This document shows, piece by piece, positions 53,208 through 61,122 of a stretch of DNA of 64,000 nucleotides (the stretch's first letter is position 1; each line of letters begins with the position of its first letter). Origin of the DNA: Betaproteobacteria bacterium (lineage in GTDB: Bacteria; Pseudomonadota; Gammaproteobacteria; Burkholderiales; SG8-39); the NCBI GenBank assembly GCA_004297625.1, contig SCTY01000075.1, positions 1 to 64,000 of the forward strand. Direction: 5' to 3'. The translations under genes and the position numbers were made by a program. Under the pieces are notes generated by a model. The model did not search any database, was not told where the DNA came from, and saw nothing but the letters and a program-made list of their open reading frames with translations.

Positions 53208-53468
53208 GGTTACGTTGAAAGCAACATAACTACCTGACTCCACTTTATGAATTACTGAGATTCCGCGGATACCGTCGAGGATACCGTCGGGAAGAGCGGA
53301 TGCCTGTCCCGACCGCACCAGCCGCCACGCGGCAGCCGGGTAGCGGCGGCCATCGAAGGATGTGCTTCTCGCTGATCGGTTCGTCGGAGACCTGAAACAC
53401 TGGCTTCTCGACGCGTAATGCAGCGCTTTTATCTCGGCAAGCCGGGGGTGTACGCCTCCGGAGCAGCG
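53208..53468. other. Island left-end intergenic DNA
   Basis: No convincing gene. It contains a tandem 12-bp repeat, GGATACCGTCGA then GGATACCGTCGG (53267-53290). No recombinase remnant is recognisable in any frame I read. Confidence 0.4.
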
Positions 53469-54293
53469 CTACGCGGCGTTCTCTCCGGCTTCGGGCGCCG
53501 CCGGCTTGACGACCGCATCCGCCGCGCTGTTGTCGGTCGCGGCCTTCGCTTTCGCGCGCTCGACCGCGCGTGCGGCCTTCTTCAGGAACTCCGCTGCCTG
53601 CTTCGCCTCGTCTCCATCGAACAGATCGCGCTTAAGAACCTCGTTTTGCAGCAGAAACCGGAGATCCTCGGTGTCTACCTTGCAGCCGGGGCTGAGGCGG
53701 CGGATCTCGCGGCGCAGGACGTGTAGCACCGGCTCGGAAATCATCAACGCCGCGACGGCGAATTTGCTCGTGGCCTGGCGCCGCAGATAAAAGGCCGTCA
53801 TGGAGGATTGCTCGAAGCCCTCGCGGCTGAGATTGCCGAGGCATTCGATCACCTGCGGGGATTTGTGGCTGCCGTTGAGCACGTCGAACTCGAACACGAG
53901 CGACTTGTCGATTGGCTGCTTGAAATGGACTTTGTACACGCGCCAGAGCACGCCATTGGTGAGGATGATCCACTCGATGCCGTTGTTGGCACCATAATCG
54001 ATTGCCTGCTTGACGTGGTTGTCCTTCAGCGCCGCGCCGATCGCCTTCGCCTCCACTAGGAAGCGGATCTCAGATCCGACCTTCACCGCCAGATCGACGA
54101 ACGTACCGCGGATCGCATGCTCGGTCGTGACTTCGACGTATTTCTTGTAGCCGAGAATATCGACCAGCATGTCGGCGATGATGACGACGGTGTCCGATTC
54201 GCTGACGTCGCGCGCGTGCGCATCGGCCAGGATGCCTTGGTACTTCTTGAGCTGAGTCGAAATGCGATCGGTGACGCGCGCTGAAATCCCCAT
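53469..54293 (-). CDS. Stand-alone HSDR_N restriction-nuclease domain protein
   Basis: A 274-residue protein matching the N-terminal nuclease domain of type I restriction R subunits (HSDR_N). The PD-(D/E)xK site is visible: D67 (TFVDLAVKV) and E81-A-K83 (RFLVEAKAIG), followed by NHVKQAIDYGANNGIEWIILTNG. The helicase part of an R subunit is absent, and no methylase or specificity gene is present, so it is either a solitary nuclease or a member of the uncharacterised single-domain family. The C-terminus is Ala/Glu/Lys-rich and low-complexity. GGAGGGG precedes the ATG. It lies inside the accessory island. Confidence 0.8.
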   Translation of the reverse strand: MGISARVTDRISTQLKKYQGILADAHARDVSESDTVVIIADMLVDILGYKKYVEVTTEHAIRGTFVDLAVKVGSEIRFLVEAKAIGAALKDNHVKQAIDYGANNGIEWIILTNGVLWRVYKVHFKQPIDKSLVFEFDVLNGSHKSPQVIECLGNLSREGFEQSSMTAFYLRRQATSKFAVAALMISEPVLHVLRREIRRLSPGCKVDTEDLRFLLQNEVLKRDLFDGDEAKQAAEFLKKAARAVERAKAKAATDNSAADAVVKPAAPEAGENAA

Positions 54294-54478
54294 AAAGCAG
54301 CCCCTCCCGAAAAAGGACCGACCCGAGAGAACTCACGCCAGCCTAGCACGCCGGCCGCCTCAAGAGGTAAGTGGCCAGCACGCTGGCGGATGGAGGCTAC
54401 GATAGCGCTGCGGCGCCGGCCGCTGAGCTAGGCTGGGCGGAATGGTCGTGACATGCGGCTGCGAACCCCGTCGCAAAC

Positions 54479-54883
54479 TTACTGAGACGCGCCGGTCGCT
54501 GCCCTATAAAAGGTCTTGCACTTCAATGGCACCGCAGGCGAGGTGAGAATTCCGGCACAGATCCGCGCACAGCACTCCTCGCTGATCGCACCCATCGGTT
54601 TCATATCGCCCGTGCGTACTTTTTGCGCGATCCTCTGTACCAGCACGATTTCAGCGAAGCGGTAGGCGATGTAGCTCTGCCGATCCAGGAACTTATGATC
54701 CCTCGCGTCCAGGATGCATGTCTTGTCGTACGGGACGTATTTCCTGGGAACGGTGCTGACATTCGCCATCAACACAGCCGGGGAGTCGCCGTGAGGGTCG
54801 GTCAGGACGAAGAACAGATGTCGATCCCCTGCCCCCGTCTGCACCAGCAATGAGGTGCGCCGGGTAGGGATGAACTGTGTCAT
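54479..54883 (-). CDS. Candidate toxin of a Panacea toxin-antitoxin pair
   Basis: A 134-residue protein directly downstream of a Panacea antitoxin gene and overlapping it by ATGA. It has the pattern LLVQTG...LFFVLTDP, VPYDKTCILDARDHKFL, and SYIAYRFAEI, seen in small uncharacterised proteins that may have a PemK/MazF-like barrel (inference). There is no signal peptide. Being last in a two-gene operon behind an antitoxin points to a toxin. The mode of action cannot be read from the sequence. Confidence 0.6.
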   Translation of the reverse strand: MTQFIPTRRTSLLVQTGAGDRHLFFVLTDPHGDSPAVLMANVSTVPRKYVPYDKTCILDARDHKFLDRQSYIAYRFAEIVLVQRIAQKVRTGDMKPMGAISEECCARICAGILTSPAVPLKCKTFYRAATGASQ

Positions 54884-55437
54884 GCAGCCTTGAGGGCTGC
54901 AGCGATCCTTCTACGCTTCTCGATTTCCTTAGCCAGCGCGTCGGCTTCCTCTGCGGAGCGCCCGAGCGCCAAGAAGATGTCCTTCATGCTGATGGGCCGT
55001 GACGACCCACCTGGGTCTTTCCACTCCTTAAGCTTATCGTGGGTGTACTTCCGCAACTGCGACGCCGTCATGCAGCCGAACTCTTTCCAGACGGCGTCCA
55101 GCACTTCGAGATCTTGATCGCTCAACTCGTCGAGCATGTCCCTGGTTACTCGGTCCTGGGCAAGCGCGACTTGGCGACCTTCTCGAGCGCTGACCCAATA
55201 GTCCCAACCTCCGGACGACGACTCAAGGCCGCCGTTTGCATAGTCCAGGGTGTAGGACAGAACAGGGCCGTGCGGCATCGATACCGGGTAATCAAACGTG
55301 AGCGGAAAACCATGCTGGTCCATCGCTCGACGCTCGGCCAAATACATGAGCTTCGTGAGCTTCAGGAGTTCCGTGCGACCGCCGGCCCGGTTGATGAAGT
55401 AAGCGGCGATCTGGGCTGCTTTGCGTTCGTTGAACAT
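54880..55437 (-). CDS. Panacea-domain antitoxin (SocA-like, formerly DUF4065)
   Basis: A 185-residue protein with the Panacea domain, a promiscuous antitoxin fold: the N-terminal KAAQIAAYFINRAGGRTELLKL, then LMYLAERRAMDQHGFPLTFD, and the hallmark VSMPHGPVLSYTLDYANG. Panacea antitoxins neutralise very different toxins encoded next to them, by direct binding. The ATG at 55437 was chosen over an upstream in-frame start (55497) because the domain begins right there and GAGG lies before it. Downstream is the candidate toxin. Confidence 0.85.
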   Translation of the reverse strand: MFNERKAAQIAAYFINRAGGRTELLKLTKLMYLAERRAMDQHGFPLTFDYPVSMPHGPVLSYTLDYANGGLESSSGGWDYWVSAREGRQVALAQDRVTRDMLDELSDQDLEVLDAVWKEFGCMTASQLRKYTHDKLKEWKDPGGSSRPISMKDIFLALGRSAEEADALAKEIEKRRRIAAALKAA

Positions 55438-55800
55438 GATGGGCCTCGATGCGGGTGGCGGCGCATGCCGGGTGTCTGGGCGTGAGCCCTGGTTCATCGT
55501 CGCGCTGGTAAGCGACCCGTGGCCACGGCGGGCGGGGATTGGCCCCTCTTCCCGTCCACCGGCCGCGCTATCAAGTCGCGCGGCGAAGTGACAGGATTCT
55601 GGGCTTCAGCCAAACGGCGTGTCAAATCCATCATGATCCGCTGCTGCAACGGAGCAATTATTGGGCGCCCGTGTGGCATTTCTGCGACATTGCACGGCCC
55701 GGCCAGTAGTCCCGTCAGCAGCGGCAGTCCCTTTGCTTGGGTATGTGGGCACGCCAAGATGCTCGAAACCGCCCGGTACCATATTAGTGAAGGGGGTCCC
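55438..55800. other. Divergent intergenic region in island
   Basis: It separates the Panacea operon (minus) from the 171-residue gene (plus). Open frames here look like noise in codon use. It must hold two divergent promoters; CATATTAG near 55786 is a weak -10 candidate for the plus-strand gene. Nothing else is recognisable. Confidence 0.4.
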
Positions 55801-56316
55801 ATGGCGAAGACCAAACGGCAATCGACACAGCTTGAAGACTTCGCGCCGGAGCAGCTCGAGGCGCTTGCATGGTTCTATCCCACCATTCGGCGTGAGCTAA
55901 ACCGCCTGGGCGAGTTGACCCTCATCCGGCTGCCAGAAGCCGCCGAGGCAGCGCGGCGGCTCCAGATCCTGCGGGAATTAGAAGCAAGGGGTGATCTGTG
56001 GATCCGGATCTCATACGCCGGCAACTTGAATGTCATGGTCCGCGCTGCGCCCGATATAGGGGAAGATGGTAGCTATCTCGGCGTCCTTCGCCGATCGGCG
56101 ACGAGCTGGTGTAAGCCTGCGGGTCGCTATTACCCCGACGAATCGGACAGCGAGGTAGATGCGATCGATGCCGTATTGCCGGTCGACGCCACGGAGCGGG
56201 CGCAATACCGCGTTGCGCGGATCGTAGCGGACGAGGTACCCGGCCTAAACCCTGAGATTGCGCGCCGGATCGCGGAACGGGTCATGGGTGAGCTCTGGAC
56301 GCTGCTCGAACCCTAG
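55801..56316 (+). CDS. Hypothetical protein, 171 residues
   Basis: A soluble, helical, charged protein (QLEDFAPEQLEALAWFYPTIR; LPEAAEAARRLQILRELEAR; DIGEDGSYLGVLRRSATSW; RIVADEVPGLNPEIARRIAERV). I recognise no family. AAGGGGG just upstream of ATG 55801 makes this the likely start, although the frame is open further back. It lies in the accessory island and points toward the AlbA_2 gene 123 bases on, so the two may be co-transcribed. Confidence 0.6.
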   Translation: MAKTKRQSTQLEDFAPEQLEALAWFYPTIRRELNRLGELTLIRLPEAAEAARRLQILRELEARGDLWIRISYAGNLNVMVRAAPDIGEDGSYLGVLRRSATSWCKPAGRYYPDESDSEVDAIDAVLPVDATERAQYRVARIVADEVPGLNPEIARRIAERVMGELWTLLEP

Positions 56317-56439
56317 GAAGACGGCTCACAGCGAATGGAAGGCGCTGCGTCGTGGAGAGTTCGACAACATCACGCCACGGACGGAGAAACGGCACCGTCG
56401 CCCGCACGGTGGAAAGAGCCCGTTGATCGAGAGGCTTAA

Positions 56440-57600
56440 ATGATAGCTCGTCCGGTCCGCGAGATTACCGAAGCTGACTTGCTGGCACTCGTCTCCGACG
56501 AAAGAGCGGAATCGCAGACGCTCGACTTCAAGCGCGATGTGCCTGGGCGCGATAGCGCGGCAAAGCACGAGTTTTCCTCCGACGTGTGCGCTTTCGCCAA
56601 CACGGCTTCGGGCGGTGATCTTGTCTACGGCCTCGAGGAGGACAACCAGGGGAAAGCGAAGGCTATTGTGCCAGCCGCGGTAAATGCCGACGAGGAGCAG
56701 AGGCGCTTGTTCGACATTGCGATGAACGGACTCGAGCCGCGTGTTCCAGGCGTCGACGTGCGCGCTGTGCCGGTCGCGGGTGGTCATGTCTTCGTAATCC
56801 GCGTCCCGGGCAGCTGGCAATCTCCCCATCGGGTCCGGTCGAACAACCAGTTCTACGTTCGTGAGGGGGCTCGCAAGAGACCGCTCGACGTACCGGAGAT
56901 CCGCACCGCGTTCCTTCGGAGTGCCGGTCTCGCTGGCCAGGTGCGTGATTTCAGGGCCGAGCGAGTCGGCAAGATTCTCGCCGGCGACGCCCCGGTCACG
57001 CTGGCGGCGGGCCCGATCGGCGTGTTTCATATCGTCCCAGTTCAGCTTGCAGAGCAACGGCCCGCGATCAACCCAGGAATGATCAGCGGTAAGGATCTGC
57101 CGCTGATTAGCGACGGCGGCAGCACTTGGAGGATCAATCTCGATGGCTACATGCGGCACGAACCATTCGACAGAGGTGGCTGCCGCGGCTACACACTCCT
57201 CTTCCGCGACGGCCGGGTCGAAGCCGTGTGCGTCTACCGAGAGCCTGAGCCTGAGAGACTAGGTGGATCGATCCCAAGCACGGCGATGGAGCGCTACCTG
57301 TTGAAGTTCTACGACGTGATGACGAAGACCATGCGCGAAATGGAACTCAATCCTCCGTACGCGCTGCTGTTCTCATTGCTCCGGGTAAAGGACGCAGAAT
57401 TCGTGTTTCGGAAGCGTCATGAGCTCACTGGTGGAGACGGTCGGTTCGATCGCGACGTGCTCCTGCTGCCCGATACTCTCATCGAGGATGATCGGCCAGC
57501 CCAGCGCGCGCTGCGCCCACTGCTCGACATGGTGTGGCAGGCGGCCGGGGACATCATGTCACCCAACTTCGACGAGAGCGGTGAATGGAAGCCAAGGTGA
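56440..57600 (+). CDS. AlbA_2 (Schlafen AlbA-like) domain protein
   Basis: A 386-residue protein whose N-terminus carries an AlbA_2 domain, a nucleic-acid-linked fold: E24-SQT-L28-DFK31, then HEFSSDVCAFANTASGGDLVYGLEED (43-68), VFVIRVPGSWQSPH and the FYVREGARKRPLD strand. Residues 160-386 are unlike anything I recognise. AlbA_2/divergent-AAA proteins are common in defence and regulatory islands. It overlaps the following DUF5677 gene by 16 bases, so expression of the pair is coupled. Confidence 0.8.
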   Translation: MIARPVREITEADLLALVSDERAESQTLDFKRDVPGRDSAAKHEFSSDVCAFANTASGGDLVYGLEEDNQGKAKAIVPAAVNADEEQRRLFDIAMNGLEPRVPGVDVRAVPVAGGHVFVIRVPGSWQSPHRVRSNNQFYVREGARKRPLDVPEIRTAFLRSAGLAGQVRDFRAERVGKILAGDAPVTLAAGPIGVFHIVPVQLAEQRPAINPGMISGKDLPLISDGGSTWRINLDGYMRHEPFDRGGCRGYTLLFRDGRVEAVCVYREPEPERLGGSIPSTAMERYLLKFYDVMTKTMREMELNPPYALLFSLLRVKDAEFVFRKRHELTGGDGRFDRDVLLLPDTLIEDDRPAQRALRPLLDMVWQAAGDIMSPNFDESGEWKPR

Positions 57601-58412
57601 GCGACTCACTCCGCTCGCTCGGCTTCCTGGCACCCGAAATTCGAGAGGTCATCACGCAGATCCGCGGCGCGTACGCTGCCTGGTTCGGCGTGACGGAGGA
57701 CCTGAGCGTCCTTGGCACGCGGATCCTATTCGCCATGAAACCGCGGCGCACGTCGCACCAGGAGCTGCTCGTTGCAGTGCTGTATGGCCGCTGCCTTGCC
57801 GCGCACCAGACGGCGATCATCCTCTCCGAACGAGGTCTCGCGCTGGAGGCGCGATACGTCAACCGAGCGATGCTCGAGGCCGTCTTCGCCATTGTCGCCG
57901 TCGCACGGGTGGAGGGGTTCGCCGACGCCTACATCAAGGATGATCGGCACCGGCACCTGCGGCTGATCAACTCCTACCTGAATCTCCCGCCGGATTTCAT
58001 CGCTGCGCACGGCCTCGATGTCGATGGGCTCAGGACGACGGCGGCGGATTTGCGGGCGGAACTTAAGGCGGAGGGCAGCCAAATGCTCCACGTTGCCGAC
58101 ATTGCCAAGAAGGCCGAAATGGAGGGGCATTACAACTCGATCTACGCGCTGCTGTGCCTCGCCTCGCATAGCAACGTGCGCGACTTCGACCGCTATCTGG
58201 ACATCGGCTCTGACGGCAACGTACGGGGCTTGCGGTGGGGGCCTAGCGACCACCAGGTTGAGGACGTACTCATGCAAAGTTGCGAATTTCTCTTTATCGC
58301 CGTGCGCTGCGCTGTCGACCTATTCAAGGTCGATGCCGAAAAGGAAATCGAGGCGCTCTGGGCACGGTACAACAGCCATATCGAGAAGATGCCAGGGGCG
58401 CTCGACGTTTGA
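57585..58412 (+). CDS. DUF5677 family protein
   Basis: A 275-residue, mainly helical soluble protein with the DUF5677 pattern: LYGRCLAAHQTAIILSERGLALEARYVNRAMLEA, then DAYIKDDRHRHLRLINSYL, and YALLCLASHSNVRDFDRYL. The family is widespread in islands and of unknown function; some helical families of this kind are distant HEPN relatives (inference). It starts inside the end of the AlbA_2 gene and is followed by the HEPN-like gene after about 11 bases. Confidence 0.72.
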   Translation: MEAKVSDSLRSLGFLAPEIREVITQIRGAYAAWFGVTEDLSVLGTRILFAMKPRRTSHQELLVAVLYGRCLAAHQTAIILSERGLALEARYVNRAMLEAVFAIVAVARVEGFADAYIKDDRHRHLRLINSYLNLPPDFIAAHGLDVDGLRTTAADLRAELKAEGSQMLHVADIAKKAEMEGHYNSIYALLCLASHSNVRDFDRYLDIGSDGNVRGLRWGPSDHQVEDVLMQSCEFLFIAVRCAVDLFKVDAEKEIEALWARYNSHIEKMPGALDV

Positions 58413-58423
58413 ATGGTGTGGTC

Positions 58424-59056
58424 ATGTGGTTGCAGCCTGCCGAATTCTCAGCCGCACACGAAGCCTACTTTGAGGCGCTCGGCCGCGCGTTAGGCCTGAC
58501 TCAGAATTTTGAGCAAAGCTGCAAGTTCGTGTTCGGGATTTGGGACCTTGGCAAGGCACGTGAGGAAGGGAAGATCCAAACGCGGGATGAGCGTCGCGCC
58601 TATTCGGAGAAGTTGATGGGGCGGATGTTGGGCGCGCTCGTCAAAAGTCGGCGCGGCGATATCGACATCACGGACGCAGACAAGGCTGCTTTCGAGGCAG
58701 CACGTGAGGCGCGCAACTATCTCGCCCACGAAGCGGCGGTCGTCGGTCTCTTCATCCCGCCAAAGTACGCCCGCCGAAAGCTGCGGGAGATCATGCGTGG
58801 CTCGCTCGACACGGCAGCGATCGAGAAGGAGCGAACCGAGATGTTCCACGCTCACATTCGCGATGGCGTGCCGAAATTCGTCGAGGCCATCCGAGCTATC
58901 GCCGAGGCGGATAACATCGTCTCAGGCTGGAGTTACATGATTCAAGAGAAGGACGACCGCCTGCCATTCGTCGCGGAGCGCTATGTGCAAAGCGTCGTCG
59001 CTTGGGTGCTCGAGCCGCTGCGCAGCGCCGGTGTCATCCACCGCGAACGACCCTGA
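58424..59056 (+). CDS. HEPN-like protein
   Basis: A 210-residue helical protein with a HEPN-type signature R97-NYLA-H102-E in a helix (AREARNYLAHEAAVVG), preceded by a second helix (YSEKLMGRMLGALVKSRRGD). HEPN proteins are often RNases acting as toxins or in phage defence; the RNxxxH is their catalytic motif. GTG 58418 is an alternative start. The stop codon overlaps the ATG of the 41-residue peptide gene (TGATG). It is translationally close to the two genes before it. Confidence 0.62.
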   Translation: MWLQPAEFSAAHEAYFEALGRALGLTQNFEQSCKFVFGIWDLGKAREEGKIQTRDERRAYSEKLMGRMLGALVKSRRGDIDITDADKAAFEAAREARNYLAHEAAVVGLFIPPKYARRKLREIMRGSLDTAAIEKERTEMFHAHIRDGVPKFVEAIRAIAEADNIVSGWSYMIQEKDDRLPFVAERYVQSVVAWVLEPLRSAGVIHRERP

Positions 59057-59181
59057 TGTCCAGGAGCGCTCAACGTACGGTGAGCCGCCGCGAGAGGATC
59101 GCCGCCGGCGTCACTTTCTGGATCCACGTGGTGCTCATCACGGCCGCGATCGCCGGCTGTACGTTTAGCGCGGTGTTATGA
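59056..59181 (+). CDS. 41-residue single-helix membrane peptide
   Basis: A small open frame overlapping the HEPN-like stop codon (TGATG), so likely translated by coupling. It has a basic N-terminus (SRSAQRTVSRRERIAAG) and one hydrophobic helix (VTFWIHVVLITAAIAGCTFSAVL), placing it in the inner membrane. No family is known. Its start follows the previous gene so tightly that it is a real candidate despite its size. Confidence 0.5.
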   Translation: MSRSAQRTVSRRERIAAGVTFWIHVVLITAAIAGCTFSAVL

Positions 59182-59219
59182 GGTGGTGCTAATGGCCGGG
59201 ACGAGAGGAGCGGGATCGA

Positions 59220-59813
59220 ATGGTTAACCAGCTAATTACCGACCCGGTCGCACTTTTCACTGCTGTCACCGGAGTCGCCACCATCGTTCTCGCGGCGTCC
59301 ACGATTTTCCTGTGGCTCATGACCCGTAGAGCCGCGCTTGCGGCTAAGGCAAGTGCCGACACGCTAATCGCCACAGAACGGGCTTATGTTTTCGTTGAAG
59401 TGATGTTTTCGGGTTTTGTCTCGGACGATGGACGGGGCGACGAGATCCATGCCGACGTGAAGTTTTGGAACTACGGCAAGACGCCAGCCGTTGTGACGAT
59501 GATTCGCGGCTACATCATCTTGCAGCCATCACCGCCGATGGGCCTTGTTGATCATCCAGGCGCGGACAGAGAGCTGCCGCCAGGCCTCGGCATCGCAACC
59601 AATTGCGCCTTCCCGATCAACGTTGCCAGAAAACTGACCGATGATGAGAGATCGCAAATACAAGGGCTGAACACGACCGTGTATTGCGTCGGCCTTATCC
59701 AGTACAGCGACGTGATGGGGATATCCCGACAAACCGGCTACTGCTGGCAGTATGTCCCTCACAGGAACAGCTTCGCCATTTCACAGAGTGCCAGCTTGAA
59801 CTTCAGAACCTGA
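59220..59813 (+). CDS. Membrane-anchored hypothetical protein
   Basis: A 197-residue protein with one N-terminal membrane helix (VALFTAVTGVATIVLAASTIFLWLM by pattern), a coiled Ala/Lys segment (TRRAALAAKASADTLIATERAYVFVE) and a C-terminal beta-rich domain (DVKFWNYGKTPAVVTMIRGYI; FAISQSASLNFRT). Proteins with this ERAYVFVE block and a beta domain are common in bacterial genomes and have no known function. It is the last plus-strand gene of the island. GGAGCGGG precedes the ATG. Confidence 0.65.
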   Translation: MVNQLITDPVALFTAVTGVATIVLAASTIFLWLMTRRAALAAKASADTLIATERAYVFVEVMFSGFVSDDGRGDEIHADVKFWNYGKTPAVVTMIRGYIILQPSPPMGLVDHPGADRELPPGLGIATNCAFPINVARKLTDDERSQIQGLNTTVYCVGLIQYSDVMGISRQTGYCWQYVPHRNSFAISQSASLNFRT

Positions 59814-60024
59814 GAACAAGCGCGCCAAACCGGATCCTATTGAGAATGCCGATCCACCTGGCGACGCGTCCCGACGTGGGAGTTGAAGTCCCGTATTGAG
59901 CGTGAGCGCGGGCCGAACCAAGCTGCTCAAGCCCTACCAACTCGATCGTGTCGACAAGCGCCTTAAGAAGAAGCCCCCGGCCCGTGACCTCGGGGTGCAT
60001 GGAACGATGGCGCTCAGAGGGAAA

Positions 60025-60612
60025 TTACGGTGCGGGAGCGTCGGGCTGGACGTCGGCGGACGATGCCAACAGCCGCTCGACGTAGCGCGCGATGAGATCG
60101 ACCTCGAGATTGACGCGCGCACCGGGCGCAAGGCGCGAAAGCGTGGTCACCTCGAGAGTGTGCGGGATCAGGAACACCTCAAAAAGCGGCCCTTCGACGC
60201 GGTTCACCGTGAGGCTGACCCCATCGATGGTGATCGATCCTTTGCGGGCGATATAGCGCGCGAGATCGGCGGGCGCGCGCACGCGCAGCACGCCGCCGGA
60301 AAAGCTCGCCACCTCGCCGGCACCGTCGACGTGACCCGATACGAGGTGACCGCCGAGCCGCTCGCCGAGCGCGAGGGATTTCTCGAGGTTCACCGGCCCC
60401 GGCCGATCGAGGCCGGCGGTTACGCGCAGCGTCTCGGCCGACACGTCGGCCGTAAACCCGCCCCCGGTGCGCGCAGTAACGGTCAGGCAAACGCCCTGGA
60501 CGCAAATCGAGTCCCCTGCCGCCACGTCGCAAAGATCAAGAGCGCCGGTTTCGATTTCCAGCGGCTGCACGCGCACGATGCGGCCGACCGCCTGCACGAT
60601 TCCCGTGAACAT
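60025..60612 (-). CDS. ribE: Riboflavin synthase (alpha subunit)
   Basis: A 195-residue enzyme converting two 6,7-dimethyl-8-ribityllumazine molecules into riboflavin. It has the two internal lumazine-binding repeats: MFTGIVQAVGRI, DSICVQGVCLTV and FTADVSAETL; then GERLGGHLVSGHVDG, GSITIDGVSLTVN and FLIPHTLEVTTL. The last residues after ARYVERLL (ASSADVQPDAPAP) may have come with the island, whose other end keeps a different tail after AHYVERLL. No ribBA or ribH follows. Confidence 0.95.
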   Translation of the reverse strand: MFTGIVQAVGRIVRVQPLEIETGALDLCDVAAGDSICVQGVCLTVTARTGGGFTADVSAETLRVTAGLDRPGPVNLEKSLALGERLGGHLVSGHVDGAGEVASFSGGVLRVRAPADLARYIARKGSITIDGVSLTVNRVEGPLFEVFLIPHTLEVTTLSRLAPGARVNLEVDLIARYVERLLASSADVQPDAPAP

Positions 60613-60647
60613 GGCGCGGAGGTTACCGCAAAGCGCTTGTCTAAAGG

Positions 60648-61016
60648 CTATTGGCCGTCGAGGAGCCTATGCCAGAGCTTGCCGATTTCCTTGTCGAGCG
60701 AAAGCGCCGAGCCGGCGAGCGCCGCCACGAAGGTCCCCACCGCGATCGAGTCGGCGGTGGGCACGGTGGCGCTTGCGAATCCGAGCACGAAGGGCGCGAT
60801 GACGAGCCATACGCCGGTTCCGAGGTTCAGCCATTCGGCCGAAATCTGTTCGAAGGTGGCCTCGAAATGCGAGGCGAGCGCGAGCGCGAGACCGACGAAC
60901 ACGGCGTTGGCCGTGGCGGCGTCGTGCTCCGCATAGCCCACGATCCACGGCGATACCGCGAGCCACAGGCCGAGCGCGAAGCTCGCCCATTCCTGCCATC
61001 TCGCGGCTGCGGTCAC
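60648..61016 (-). CDS. SPW-repeat membrane protein
   Basis: A 122-residue protein with four membrane helices in two SPW repeats (LGLWLAVSPWIVGY and LGTGVWLVIAPFVLGF). The function of the family is unknown. The start is GTG 61016 with AAGGAG upstream; a longer frame upstream is Arg/Pro-rich read-through. It sits between ribE and ribD and is out of place in a riboflavin operon. Confidence 0.85.
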   Translation of the reverse strand: MTAAARWQEWASFALGLWLAVSPWIVGYAEHDAATANAVFVGLALALASHFEATFEQISAEWLNLGTGVWLVIAPFVLGFASATVPTADSIAVGTFVAALAGSALSLDKEIGKLWHRLLDGQ

Positions 61017-61122
61017 AGGATGCTCCTTGACGCGGTCGACGACCGCACTACACGATTTGACCCATGCAAGAAGCGCGCCGTTCGCCCCGCGGATGTCGCG
61101 GTCTTCTGAACCGGATGTAGCG

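Noticed and set aside
49728..53237. A 1169-codon open frame on the plus strand opposite hrpA
   Set aside because: It is the mirror of a GC-rich helicase gene; its translation is Arg/Ala/Asp-rich with no family motif, while the minus strand encodes full-length HrpA.
59803..60000. A 65-codon minus-strand frame at the right end of the island (LLLKALVDTIELVGLEQLG)
   Set aside because: No ribosome site, no family match and no support for a recombinase fragment; kept only as unexplained DNA between 59814 and 60024.
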